This document shows, piece by piece, positions 1-8,370 of a DNA stretch of 64,000 bases. Numbering within the stretch: position 1 is the first letter of the stretch; the number at the start of each line of letters is the position of its first letter. The notes below the pieces were generated by a model that worked only from the letters and a program-made list of their open reading frames with translations, was not told the DNA's origin and searched no databases. Made by a program: the position numbers and the translations under genes. Origin of the DNA: Pseudomonas sp. (GTDB lineage Bacteria; Pseudomonadota; Gammaproteobacteria; Pseudomonadales; Pseudomonadaceae); assembly GCF_002796985.1 (NCBI RefSeq), contig NZ_PEKX01000004.1, forward strand, positions 342,438 to 406,437, read 5' to 3'.

Positions 1-89
1 CCATCGGTGTGCCGCAGCAGCGCTTCGGCCATCGGCGAGCGGGCGTCGTTGGCGACGCAGACGAACAGGACTCGGCGTTTCTCGGTCAT
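1..89 (-). CDS. Low-molecular-weight phosphatase / arsenate reductase family protein (partial)
   Basis: Only the first 29 codons are in the window; the gene runs off the left edge. The translation begins MTEKRRVLFVCVANDARSPM, which contains the CX5R phosphate-binding loop (Cys11 to Arg17) after a hydrophobic beta strand. This is the hallmark of low-molecular-weight protein tyrosine phosphatases and thioredoxin-coupled arsenate reductases. The loop sequence CVANDARSPMAEALLR fits either, so the substrate cannot be decided. The ATG is preceded by a GAGG Shine-Dalgarno sequence. Confidence 0.75.
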   Translation of the reverse strand, partial: MTEKRRVLFVCVANDARSPMAEALLRHTD

Positions 90-169
90 TACTACCTCGG
101 CACAGGGGTCGGCTATGCGCCCCTTATACGTCAGGTTTTATGACAGGGCCGTGTCAGCAGCATGAAGGC

Positions 170-319
170 TCACATACTGGTGTGCACCGCGCCGAAGCTG
201 CCCAGCTCGTAGCCGCCCAGGTTGACGAAGAACAGCTGCTGCTCGCCCGGCCGCTCTTGCGCGGCCCCGAGCCAGAACCGGCCGCGTGCCTGCCGTTGTA
301 GCGTGCAACGGTGGCTGCA
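170..319 (-). pseudogene. Possible remnant of a DUF1543-type protein
   Basis: This minus-strand frame is open between stops and has no start codon with a ribosome site. It encodes a stretch ending LFFVNLGGYELGSFGAVHTS and then a stop. That resembles the N-terminal motif of DUF1543 proteins (hydrophobic strand, LGGY, G-x-FGxxH), which normally continue for over 100 residues. I read it as a decayed fragment. The match is from memory on a short segment, so this is tentative. Confidence 0.3.
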
Positions 320-377
320 CTAAGCTTGGGATGTCCGCACGGCCGCGAGCCGCGCCCGCCTTCGTCTGGGAGACGCC

Positions 378-674
378 ATGAAATCGCTACTGATCGCCGT
401 ATCGCTGTTGATCGTCGTGCAGCCCGCCGTTGCCGCCATCCCCATGCTCAACTATGACTGCCCCAACGATATCCAGATCCACACCGACGAGGGGGGGCCG
501 GTCTACATCAATGGTCAGGAAGCCAAGGTCACGCAGAGCACCGACAGCACCGTGGTCGCCAAGGGCGAAGGCGTGACCATACAGATCAGCACCAACGACG
601 ACGGCACTGTCAGCGTTTCCTACACCGGCCCGGACGGCGACAGCGGCGTTTGCGACCCCGCCGAGGGCGACTGA
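378..674 (+). CDS. Small secreted hypothetical protein
   Basis: This 98-residue protein has a clear Sec signal peptide (MKSLLIAVSLLIVVQPAVAA, cleavage near residue 19-20). The mature part is acidic and rich in Asp, Gly, Thr and Val, with alternating strand-like segments and two cysteines (near residues 28 and 92) that could form one disulfide in the periplasm. The start is supported by GGGAG about 6 nt upstream. I do not recognise a named family. It converges on the DUF1615 gene with only one base between the stops. Confidence 0.75.
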   Translation: MKSLLIAVSLLIVVQPAVAAIPMLNYDCPNDIQIHTDEGGPVYINGQEAKVTQSTDSTVVAKGEGVTIQISTNDDGTVSVSYTGPDGDSGVCDPAEGD

Positions 675-675
675 T

Positions 676-1818
676 TCAGTTGTTTGGCGCTCGCCCGAGG
701 CAACGCTGGTAGCGCTCGTCCACGCGCTGGGCGAACCAGGCGGTGGTGAGCTGGCGGGTGATCTTCGGGCTGTGCAGCGTGATGCCCGGCAGCATCGCCC
801 GTGGCATCGGTTTGCCGGCGGAGCGTTCGGCCAGCGCGAAGACCTTGGTGTAAAGCTCCGACTTGGTGAACTCCGGCTTGTCGCCCAGTTCCAGGTCGCG
901 GCGGATGTCCCGCTCGTTCATGCCCAGTTTCGGCCCCAGGGTGCGCACCGCCTTCTCGGTGCTGCCGGCGTCGTAGCTGCCGTAGAGAATCAGGTCGCCA
1001 TCCAGGGCCAGGGTGATGCCGGTGAGATCCGCCACCACGCGCTGGAACGCGGCGTTGCGGCTGGCGTACCAGCCGGCGTTGAAGTCGGCGAAACGGTACA
1101 GCTGGCGCGGGTAGTTCACCGGGTAGCCGAGCAGGTGGGCGATGCCGAAGTACATGCCGCCGCGACGGCTGAACACCTCGCGGCGGATGCTGCCGTCCAC
1201 CGGGTACGGATAACCGTCGGCATGAGCCTGGGCGAACTCGATGCTGACCTGCATCGGCCCGCCGGTATGCACCGGGTTGAAACGGCCGAACAATTGCTGG
1301 CCCAGCGGTACGCCGCCGATGAAGTCATCGAATATCGCGCTCAATTCCCGCTCGGTTTTCGCACTCGCCAGGCGCTGGCTGTAGCTGCGGCCATTCGGCG
1401 ATTTCAGCGCCAGCGCGGTGTCGATGAGGAAACCCGGCACATGTATCTTGCTCGCACGCCGGTCGATCTCGGCGCGGGCGATCTTGCCCAGCCCCGGCAC
1501 GGCAGGGTCAGCCTTGAAGTTGGATTCCTGCTCGGTAATTGCCACCACCGAGCAGAGGTTCTCGGTGGTCGCCGGAATGCGCTGGGTGGTGAAGGCGACC
1601 TGGATGTCCTTTGCCCAGCCCTGGCGGTCGGACGCGCCAGCCGGAATCAGCCTGGTCAGCTTGCCGCGTACTTCTTCCGGGGTCGGCTCCGGCACGCTGG
1701 GCGCGCGGCTGCCGCAACCGGCCAGCGCCAGCAGCGCGGCCACGCCCAGCAGGTGAATGCATCGTGATGAAGGCCTTTTCAGGCTGAGTGAATCCGCCGT
1801 CAGGGCAGCCGCAGTCAT
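676..1818 (-). CDS. DUF1615 domain-containing lipoprotein
   Basis: The 380-residue product has a lipoprotein signal with lipobox L32-A-G-C35 (LALAGC), so it is probably lipidated and held in the envelope. The rest matches my memory of DUF1615: a TEQESNF segment near residue 95, GGPMQVS near 187, and a C-terminal region rich in conserved aromatic residues. TEQESNF followed later by GGPMQVS recalls lysozyme-like transglycosylase folds, but that is inference. The n-region before the hydrophobic core is about 20 residues, long for a lipoprotein, so a slightly later start is possible. Confidence 0.8.
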   Translation of the reverse strand: MTAAALTADSLSLKRPSSRCIHLLGVAALLALAGCGSRAPSVPEPTPEEVRGKLTRLIPAGASDRQGWAKDIQVAFTTQRIPATTENLCSVVAITEQESNFKADPAVPGLGKIARAEIDRRASKIHVPGFLIDTALALKSPNGRSYSQRLASAKTERELSAIFDDFIGGVPLGQQLFGRFNPVHTGGPMQVSIEFAQAHADGYPYPVDGSIRREVFSRRGGMYFGIAHLLGYPVNYPRQLYRFADFNAGWYASRNAAFQRVVADLTGITLALDGDLILYGSYDAGSTEKAVRTLGPKLGMNERDIRRDLELGDKPEFTKSELYTKVFALAERSAGKPMPRAMLPGITLHSPKITRQLTTAWFAQRVDERYQRCLGRAPNN

Positions 1819-1901
1819 AGTCCGTTCCTTGCTTGAAGTCCGCCTACAGGACCTGTGCGCAGCGGCACAGGTTCCCCGGCATTGTCAGGCAAGCACGGAT
1901 T

Positions 1902-2795
1902 TCAGCGCCAGGCCAGGCGTCGCAGGTTCAGGCTCCAGCCGCGTTGCATGCCGGCGGCGGCCAGCAGGATGGCGACCACGCCCAGCCATTGCAACGGGGT
2001 CAGGCGGTGGCCGAAGGCCAACCAGTCGACGAAGATCGCGGCGATCGGGTAGACGAACGACAGCGCGCCGGTCAGCGCCGTCGGCAGTTTCTGGATCGCG
2101 CCGTAGAGCAGCACATACATAAACCCGGTGTGGACGATGCCCAGCGTCGCCAGGCTGGCCCAGGCCGTGGTGGCCTGCGGCAGTGGCGACAGGGTCGCCC
2201 AGGGCGCCAGCAGGAGGACGCCGGTCACCGCCTGGATCAGCGCTATCAGGTGCGGCGGCACGCCGGTCAGGCGCTTGATGATCAGCGCCGCCACCGCGTA
2301 CAGGGCCGCCGCTCCGAGCGCCAGGGCGATGCCGCCCAGGTAGTCGCTACCCACCTGCCCCGCTTCACCGTGCGCGCTGACGATGGCCAGCATGCCGACG
2401 AAGGAAACGCCGAGCCAGGCGAGTTTCTGCGCGGTGACCTTCTCGCCGAGGAACAGCGCGCCCAGCAATACCAGCAGGAACGGCTGCACGTTGTAGACCG
2501 CTGTACCGATGGCGATGGATGCCCGCGAGTAGGAACCGAACAGCAGCACCCAATTGCCGACGATGGCCGCGCCGCTGAGCAGCGCCAGGCCGAAGGTGGC
2601 GCGGGTGAGGATGCCGGGGCGCAGGAAGCCCATGACCGCGCAGATCACCAGGAGCGTCGCGGCGCCGAACACGCAGCGCCAGAACACCACGTCCAGCACC
2701 GGTTGGCCCGAGACAACCACCAACCAGCCGATGGTGCCGCAGATCAGCATGGCGCTGATCATTTCCAGGGTGCCGCGTTTGATCTGCTCGTTCAT
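1902..2795 (-). CDS. EamA / DMT-family inner-membrane transporter
   Basis: This is a 297-residue polytopic protein with about ten hydrophobic helices arranged as two EamA repeats, typical of drug/metabolite exporters. The start MNEQIKRGTLEM is chosen because GGAGGT sits 5 nt before it; the in-frame codon further upstream has no such site. The gene is divergent from an Lrp/AsnC regulator 130 bp away. That arrangement is common for amino-acid exporters controlled by their neighbour, so amino-acid or amine export is the likeliest role. The substrate itself is not readable from sequence. Confidence 0.85.
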   Translation of the reverse strand: MNEQIKRGTLEMISAMLICGTIGWLVVVSGQPVLDVVFWRCVFGAATLLVICAVMGFLRPGILTRATFGLALLSGAAIVGNWVLLFGSYSRASIAIGTAVYNVQPFLLVLLGALFLGEKVTAQKLAWLGVSFVGMLAIVSAHGEAGQVGSDYLGGIALALGAAALYAVAALIIKRLTGVPPHLIALIQAVTGVLLLAPWATLSPLPQATTAWASLATLGIVHTGFMYVLLYGAIQKLPTALTGALSFVYPIAAIFVDWLAFGHRLTPLQWLGVVAILLAAAGMQRGWSLNLRRLAWR

Positions 2796-2925
2796 GGTTG
2801 ACCTCCGCTCGTTGGAGACCAGTATGAACAGGCGGATTCGCACACTCCATCGCCTGGCGCAGGCGAAACAGGCTGATCACCTTTACTATCAAGGCAAATT
2901 ACCGATACCACCTTTCGAGGCCGTC

Positions 2926-3363
2926 ATGACCGATGAGATCGACCAACTGCTGATCACCGCACTGATGGAAGATTCGCGCCTTTCGCTCAAGGCGCTGGCC
3001 CAGGTCAGCGGCCTGAGCTCCCCCAGCGTGGCCGAACGCCTGCGCAAGCTGGAGGAGCGCCAGGTGATCACCGGCTACACGGTGAACGTCGACCCGCGCG
3101 CTTTCGGCTACCAGTTGCAGGCCATCGTCCGGGTGCGCCCGTTGCCGGGGAAACTGCAGGAGGTGGAAAAGCAGATCCTGGCGATCCCCGAGTTCACCGA
3201 GTGCGACAAGGTCACCGGCGAGGATTGCTTCTACGCGCGGATGTGCGTGCGCTCCATGGAGCAGTTGGACGAGATCCTCGATCACCTCAACGGCTTCGCC
3301 GAGACCAACACCGCCATCGTCAAGAAGAGCCCGGTGAAGCGGCGGTTACCGCCGATGGCGTGA
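2926..3363 (+). CDS. Lrp/AsnC family transcriptional regulator
   Basis: This 145-residue protein has an N-terminal winged helix-turn-helix (roughly residues 4-60, LKALAQVSGLSSPSVAERLRKLEE) and a C-terminal RAM ligand-binding/oligomerisation domain (about 68-140) with the usual TGEDCFYARM segment. Such proteins bind DNA as octamers and respond to amino acids. The start at MTDEID is favoured by GAGG 9 nt upstream and by family length. It probably controls the divergent DMT exporter. Confidence 0.9.
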   Translation: MTDEIDQLLITALMEDSRLSLKALAQVSGLSSPSVAERLRKLEERQVITGYTVNVDPRAFGYQLQAIVRVRPLPGKLQEVEKQILAIPEFTECDKVTGEDCFYARMCVRSMEQLDEILDHLNGFAETNTAIVKKSPVKRRLPPMA

Positions 3364-4075
3364 ATCCCGGCGTCCCAGCACAACGGCGAACCAATCGCGG
3401 ACAGAGTCCGCTCCTCCCTGGATAGTTCTGTGTCGACCTCAGCCCTCTCCCTTCGGAGCGGGGCGCGCAGCCAGGGTCCGGAAGAGGGAAAACACTTGTG
3501 CGGGGCTTCAGAAGAAGACAGTTTTTCCTACGTATGACCACGTGCCGAAGTTGGCCCGCTCCTACAGGGGGATACCGTGCTATGCGGTTCGCGAGCAAGC
3601 TCGCTCCTACAGCTGCTCTTCGCACCCTGAAGACTTCCAGAGAAATATCCGCGCGCTCCGACTGCCCCGTTCAGGAGGCCTCGTTGGATCGGAGTTTCGG
3701 GGGTTGAGCGGCATGGATGCCGCGAGAGCGTTGTCGGGCCAGGGATGGCCCGTCAACGCGTGCCTCCGAAACTTCGATTCAACGAGGGAATTTTTCGCCT
3801 AAGCGAAAAACCGGATGTCCGGGGCAAGCCTTTTGGTTACTTTTCGGCGCTTGGAAAAGTGACTTGCCCGAGGGGGCGAAACCAGAACTCTCAGCGCACG
3901 CCGAAGCGGCGCTGGAACACCCAAGCCCAAGCATGCCAGCCGCAACTGGCACCCATACCAGCATTCGAGCAAGAACATACGCCGGCCCTGCCGGCGGATC
4001 GCGGGCAGGGCCGGCCCTTACGCTGTCCGCTGGAAAGAAAAAAGGCCCCTTGCGGGGCCTTTGTCGTTTGCGTGC
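3364..4075. repeat. Repeat-rich gene-free interval
   Basis: I see no supportable gene in these 710 bases. They contain a single REP element of the CGCGGACAGAGTCCGCTCC type (3393-3417), a REP of the TTCGCGAGCAAGCTCGCTCC type (3585-3612), and a string of short inverted repeats: GCGGCAT/ATGCCGC (3708-3714 with 3717-3723) and TTTTTCGC/GCGAAAAA (3791-3810). The stretch from about 3700 to 3930, with its GGCAAGCCTTTTGGTTAC and GACTTGCCCGAGGGG segments, resembles a long intergenic repeat I remember from many Pseudomonas genomes. A DUF1329 terminator closes the interval. Confidence 0.6.
4041..4062 (-). terminator. Rho-independent terminator of the DUF1329 gene
   Basis: The stem AAAGGCCCC / GGGGCCTTT has a TTGC loop. 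On the minus strand it is followed by a T-rich run (complement of GGAAAGAAAA). It lies just 3' of the DUF1329 stop. Confidence 0.85.
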
Positions 4076-5446
4076 TTAGCGCGAGGCTTTACGACGCAGC
4101 GCCGAGGGGCTGAAGTTGGAATCTTCCGGTGCCGGCTGGCTGAAGTCGGCGGTGCCGGGCTCTTCGTTGTCCAGCCACTGGATGCTGTAGCGGTGCGCCT
4201 GGAGGTCGTGGAAGGTGTCCAGTGCGGTCCATACCATCGGCTGCTCGTAGAAGCTCTTCAGGTACGCCTGCGACACACGCCACAGCTCACCACGGCCGTC
4301 GTACTGGTCGACCACGGCGGCGCCCCAGCTGTCCTCGTCGAGGTACAGGGTGCGACGCGAGTAGATGTGCCGTGCGCCAGGTTTCAGCTTGCCGTCCACC
4401 ACCCACACGCGGTGCAGCTCGTAGCGGGTGTACTTGGGATTGATGTGGCCGGGGGTGAGCAGGTCCTTGTATTTAACCTCGGGGCTGGTGACCTGGTAGT
4501 TGTTGTAGGGGATGTAGATTTCCTTCTTGCCCACCAGGGTCCAGTCGTAGCGGTCCGGGGCGCCGTTGTACATGTCGGTGTCGTCGGCGGTGCGCAAGCC
4601 ATCGGAGTCTTCGATGGGGGTGTCATAGGCCAGCGTCGGGGCGCGGCGCACGCGGCGCTGGCCGGGGTTGTAGCCCCAGGCCTGGCGCGGCTCCTTGACC
4701 TGGTCGAGGGTCTCCTGCACCAGCGCGCCGTTACCGGCCAGGCGGGCCGGGGCGGTGGTGAAGGTCATGTAGTAGAACAGCGTGTTGCCGAGCTTGTCGT
4801 AGCTGCCCTTGGGGTCGTAGAAGCGGAACAGCGCCTCGTCCTGCGAGGTCACCAGCGCGTAGGCGCCGTTGCGCTGCACGCCGGCCTGCGAGGAGCGTCG
4901 CACGATATAGGTGCCACGGTAGCGGGCGATGTGGTTCCACACCGCTTCGACGCCGCTCTGCGGGATGGGGAACGGCACACCGCCGTAGGCGTCGGAGAAG
5001 CCGTTGCCGCCTTCTACCAGTTTGGCGCTGGTGGCGTTCTTGAAGATGTTGTCGTAGACCCACTGCGGCGCGGAGCCGCTGCGATGGGTCGGGTACACCG
5101 GCATCTGGTAGGTGTCGGGGTAGGCGTTGAACAGGGCGATCTGCCCTGCCGTCAGGTTCGCCTTGTACTGATCGAGGTTGGCCTTGGTGATGACGAACTG
5201 CGGCTTCTCGCCGGGGAACGGGTCAACGTGGTGCGCGCCCGGTCCCTTGTAGCCGGCGGGCGCCGAGGTCAGGCCACCGCTCCAGGCGGGAATGGTGCCG
5301 GCGGCGTTGCCGGCCTTTTCCGCGCCCATGGGCGTCAGGCTGCTTTTCAGCTGGGCGGCCTGGTCGGCCGAGACGGCGGCACGCGCATCGGTGACGGCCA
5401 GGGCCGTCAGCGTGGCAAGGACGATCAGGGAACTCTTCTTGTACAT
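4076..5446 (-). CDS. DUF1329 domain-containing periplasmic protein
   Basis: The 456-residue product has a Sec signal peptide (MYKKSSLIVLATLTALAVTDARA). The mature protein carries features I associate with DUF1329: an early GTIPAWSGG, a central NP(G)QRRVRRAP segment near residue 262, and a C-terminal YYDxxGELWR-like element (YDGRGELWRVS, near 383). DUF1329 proteins are related to the LolA/LolB lipoprotein-sorting fold and are almost always encoded beside a DUF1302 protein, as here (13 bp gap, same strand). A role in moving a hydrophobic compound to the outer membrane is inference from that pairing. A terminator follows the stop. Confidence 0.88.
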   Translation of the reverse strand: MYKKSSLIVLATLTALAVTDARAAVSADQAAQLKSSLTPMGAEKAGNAAGTIPAWSGGLTSAPAGYKGPGAHHVDPFPGEKPQFVITKANLDQYKANLTAGQIALFNAYPDTYQMPVYPTHRSGSAPQWVYDNIFKNATSAKLVEGGNGFSDAYGGVPFPIPQSGVEAVWNHIARYRGTYIVRRSSQAGVQRNGAYALVTSQDEALFRFYDPKGSYDKLGNTLFYYMTFTTAPARLAGNGALVQETLDQVKEPRQAWGYNPGQRRVRRAPTLAYDTPIEDSDGLRTADDTDMYNGAPDRYDWTLVGKKEIYIPYNNYQVTSPEVKYKDLLTPGHINPKYTRYELHRVWVVDGKLKPGARHIYSRRTLYLDEDSWGAAVVDQYDGRGELWRVSQAYLKSFYEQPMVWTALDTFHDLQAHRYSIQWLDNEEPGTADFSQPAPEDSNFSPSALRRKASR

Positions 5447-5459
5447 GGTTCTCTCCGGA

Positions 5460-7421
5460 TCAGAACGAGTATTTCGCGGTGATCGAGACGTTGTCGCGGT
5501 CGCGCATGGAGTTGCTGGAGCCGGCGCCGTAGTAGTTGGTGTACTGGGTGCCGACTTCGAAGGTGTTCAGGTAGCTGGCGTCGATACCGAGGGTGTAGGC
5601 CTTGCGCCCCTCGATGAAGTTGCCGGTGCGGTCGGAGTTGCCGCTGAAGTCTTCCTGGTACACGGCGTAGGGCGAGAGCTTCACCCCAGCGTAGACGTCG
5701 TTCCAGCTGCCGGTGAGCAGCAGGGTGTAGCCGTAGCTGTCGCGGCTGATCTGCACGTCATCATCGGCACCGCCAACGTAGGCCTTGTCCTGGGAGCCGA
5801 CGAACTTGCGCTCGCTGCCGTCCCAGGCGGTGTACTTCAGGCTGCTGCCGCGGATGTGTTCGGAAGCCAGTTCCGCCACGCCGGTCATGGAGTCGAAGGT
5901 CAGGTGCGGGCCGAAGTTGTAGATGGTCGACAGCGAGATGTTGTAGGTCTCGGCGCGTTCGTAGTTCTCGAACAGCTCGCCACGGCACAGTTGCTTGCCG
6001 GCCACCGGGGCGCAGGCCTGGCCTGCGGGAGTGTTGGCATCGAACAGGTTGGTCTGCCCGAGCACGCCCTGGGTCAGCAGGTCACCCAGGAGGTCGTCGG
6101 TGGCGGAGATGCTGATCGGCATGTTCGGCCGGTAGGCAATTTCGCCGGACACCGAGGCGTCACCCAGCGTGGTGTTGAAGCTGAAGCCGTACATGCGGAT
6201 GTCTTCGACATAGTCACGGCGTGCTTCGGCGTTGCTCGCCATGTCCAGCGTGGCCAGCCCCGGCACCGCATCGCCCAGGCCCAGCGGGCCGAGCAGCGAG
6301 TTGAGTTCGTCGACATCGACACCCTGGTAGCCGCGCAGGTCGACTGCGATCTGCGGTTCCTTGGCGTGGTAGTTGACGAAGTAGAAACCGAACTCGGTGG
6401 AATTCAGCTCCTCGGCGATGTAGCGGAAGGCCACGCCGAACTGCCCGCTGTCGCTGGCTTCGATATCCTTGCCGACGTTGGCGACCTTGAAGGTGCCGGT
6501 GTTGGGGTTCAGGTAAGCGTTCGGCCCGTGCGGCCCGTTACCCAGCAGACCGAGGGAAGCCACGGTCGGATAGCCGCCCAGCAGCTCCTTGATCAGCGGG
6601 TTGTCCTCGGTGGTGTAGGCGGTGTTGCCGCCGTCGCTGAACAGGTCGGTGTCGGAGAAGTAGGTGCCCACCGAGTCCAGGCGGGTTTCCTTCCACTTCC
6701 ACTGGTAGAAGGTTTCCATGGACAGGTCGTCGGTGAGGCCGAAGTTGAGGCTCAGGGCCTCGGTCGGCACCAGCACTTCCTTGAGCTCGGAGCCCGGCAG
6801 GTGGAAGCGTGCGGCGTCCACCGGGTTGATGGTGTTGATGCCGCCGCGATAGAACACGCCCTCGCCCCAGTTCAGCACCTGGCGGCCGACGCGACCGGTC
6901 AGCGGGTGCTCGGCGACATCCCAGCTACCGGACAGGTAGGCATCCAGCAGCTCGGCCTTGCGGCCGGCGATGTGGCGGGTGTCATCGGTGAAGTGATCGT
7001 CCTGCGGGAACGACTGGCTGGGACGCTCCACACCATTGGTGGTGTCGTAGTAGTCGTTGCGCTTGTCCATGATCTGCGTGTCGTAATAGGCAGTGCCACG
7101 CATGAACAGGCCGTAGTTCTGGTACTTGGCCGCCAGGTCGGAGGTCAGCTTGAAGACCTGGGAAACCAGGCCGGTATCGAAGTTGCGGTTACCGTCGTCG
7201 GCGTTGATATCGGTGATGTTGCTTTTCTCGCGGCCCTGTACGCGCCACATGGCGCCGTAGGACAGCGTGCTGTCCAGCGAGCCGGTGATCTCGTTCTCCG
7301 CCAGCTTGAACTCCAGGGCCTGAGCCGACCCCGCCACCAGCAGCGGCAAGAGCCCCATTACCGCCCCTGCCCGTCGCGGCGCCCAGAAAATGGACGAACG
7401 CGCACCCAATCGACTGTTCAT
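5460..7421 (-). CDS. DUF1302 domain-containing outer-membrane protein
   Basis: This 653-residue protein has a signal peptide ending near GSAQA and a mature region that starts LEFKLAENEITGSLDSTLSYGAMWR, a typical DUF1302 opening. Alternating aromatic strands follow, with NWGEG and the HLPGSELKEVLVP element, and it ends in Phe (KYSF), the usual C-terminal signature of outer-membrane beta barrels. The start MNSRLGARS is chosen because GGAGG lies 11 nt upstream; two earlier in-frame ATGs overlap that site. It is the first gene of an operon with DUF1329. Function is unproven; lipid or hydrocarbon handling is often suggested for the pair. Confidence 0.87.
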   Translation of the reverse strand: MNSRLGARSSIFWAPRRAGAVMGLLPLLVAGSAQALEFKLAENEITGSLDSTLSYGAMWRVQGREKSNITDINADDGNRNFDTGLVSQVFKLTSDLAAKYQNYGLFMRGTAYYDTQIMDKRNDYYDTTNGVERPSQSFPQDDHFTDDTRHIAGRKAELLDAYLSGSWDVAEHPLTGRVGRQVLNWGEGVFYRGGINTINPVDAARFHLPGSELKEVLVPTEALSLNFGLTDDLSMETFYQWKWKETRLDSVGTYFSDTDLFSDGGNTAYTTEDNPLIKELLGGYPTVASLGLLGNGPHGPNAYLNPNTGTFKVANVGKDIEASDSGQFGVAFRYIAEELNSTEFGFYFVNYHAKEPQIAVDLRGYQGVDVDELNSLLGPLGLGDAVPGLATLDMASNAEARRDYVEDIRMYGFSFNTTLGDASVSGEIAYRPNMPISISATDDLLGDLLTQGVLGQTNLFDANTPAGQACAPVAGKQLCRGELFENYERAETYNISLSTIYNFGPHLTFDSMTGVAELASEHIRGSSLKYTAWDGSERKFVGSQDKAYVGGADDDVQISRDSYGYTLLLTGSWNDVYAGVKLSPYAVYQEDFSGNSDRTGNFIEGRKAYTLGIDASYLNTFEVGTQYTNYYGAGSSNSMRDRDNVSITAKYSF

Positions 7422-7766
7422 AGACAGCATTACCTCCATGGCCAAGATTTATCGCGCCGGTCATTGCGGCCGGTGCTGTTCTTATTCGTTTCTCGGCTGC
7501 CGGCCGCCTCGGATCAACCCGGGCCACCGTGCAGTAACACTCCTGCCAGAGCGCTTGCGGGCGCTTTGGCTCCCTCTCCTCTTTTGCTTGCACGCCGGGA
7601 GTTGGGACTATCGTGCAGGCAAAGTAACAAACTGTTTCCCCTGTGCCAATCCACAGGATGTAATCCGTGTCATTCAGTAGGCAAAGAAAAGCCCGGCACA
7701 TGGCCGGGCCTTCTTCGTACAGATGGTGGCAAAGAGAGTTCGTACAGAGAGTACGTGTCGCGCGAA
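7422..7766. other. Intergenic region with the presumed DUF1302 promoter
   Basis: This gap of 345 bases has no supportable gene. It must hold the promoter for the DUF1302-DUF1329 operon, reading to the left, but I cannot fix a -35/-10 pair with confidence. The right end contains the terminator hairpin of the DUF3859 gene. Confidence 0.4.
7691..7709 (-). terminator. Terminator of the DUF3859 gene
   Basis: The hairpin is GCCCGGC / GCCGGGC with loop ACATG. On the minus strand it is followed by TTTTCTTT. It lies 57 bp downstream of the DUF3859 stop. Confidence 0.8.
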
Positions 7767-8240
7767 TTACTCGACGGTGAAGGTCTTTTCCGCCAGCAGG
7801 CGATCGCCCTGGAACACCATGAAGCGCCACTGCCCCTGTACCACCTCATGGCTCTCGGTGAACTGGTAGGCCATCACGTCGGTGGGCGCGCCCACCACCA
7901 GCTTCTGCACCACCTCGAATTTGTCGTGACGCTGGCCGTCCGGGGTCACCACGCCAGGGGTGAAGTACAGCAGGGTCAGCGGGGTGTCGCCCTCCTGCTT
8001 GCCACTGAGCTGGTAACGCATGCCGAACTGGGTGCCCAGCTTGGCCGGCACGCGGGTGGTGGCGTCGATCTCTTGTTCACTGCGAGTGAGCACGCGCTCG
8101 CCCGGCTGGTAATCCTTGTAGTGGCTGACGAAGACGCCGTACTCGACCGGGCCGTTCACTCGCACTTCGGCAAAGGCCGAGGAGGCGAAGGCAGAAGCCA
8201 GGGAGAGAGCCAGGACTGCTGGCAGGCGGGAAATGGACAT
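7767..8240 (-). CDS. DUF3859 domain-containing secreted protein
   Basis: This 157-residue protein has a Sec signal peptide (cleavage after SSAFA, residue 24). The mature part, opening EVRVNGPVEYGVF and containing GTQFGMRY and a C-terminal GQWRFMVFQGDRLLAEKTF, fits the DUF3859 family of small periplasmic beta-rich proteins of unknown role. It is monocistronic, with its own terminator downstream, and diverges from the pirin gene. Confidence 0.8.
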   Translation of the reverse strand: MSISRLPAVLALSLASAFASSAFAEVRVNGPVEYGVFVSHYKDYQPGERVLTRSEQEIDATTRVPAKLGTQFGMRYQLSGKQEGDTPLTLLYFTPGVVTPDGQRHDKFEVVQKLVVGAPTDVMAYQFTESHEVVQGQWRFMVFQGDRLLAEKTFTVE

Positions 8241-8370
8241 GTCGCGCTCCTTGTTGGGGTCCGCGCGAGGCTATGACATCGCCATGACAGGCTGATGACA
8301 GGTTGACGCCGCTCGGGTCGCCACGACGCCAAGCGTCTATCATGCGTGGATCGGACCACTGGACACCATC

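Noticed and set aside
5292..8276. 994-codon plus-strand frame over the DUF1302/DUF1329 genes
   Set aside because: It is antisense to two well-supported genes and a third; the translation is low-complexity Val/Gly/Gln without a domain.
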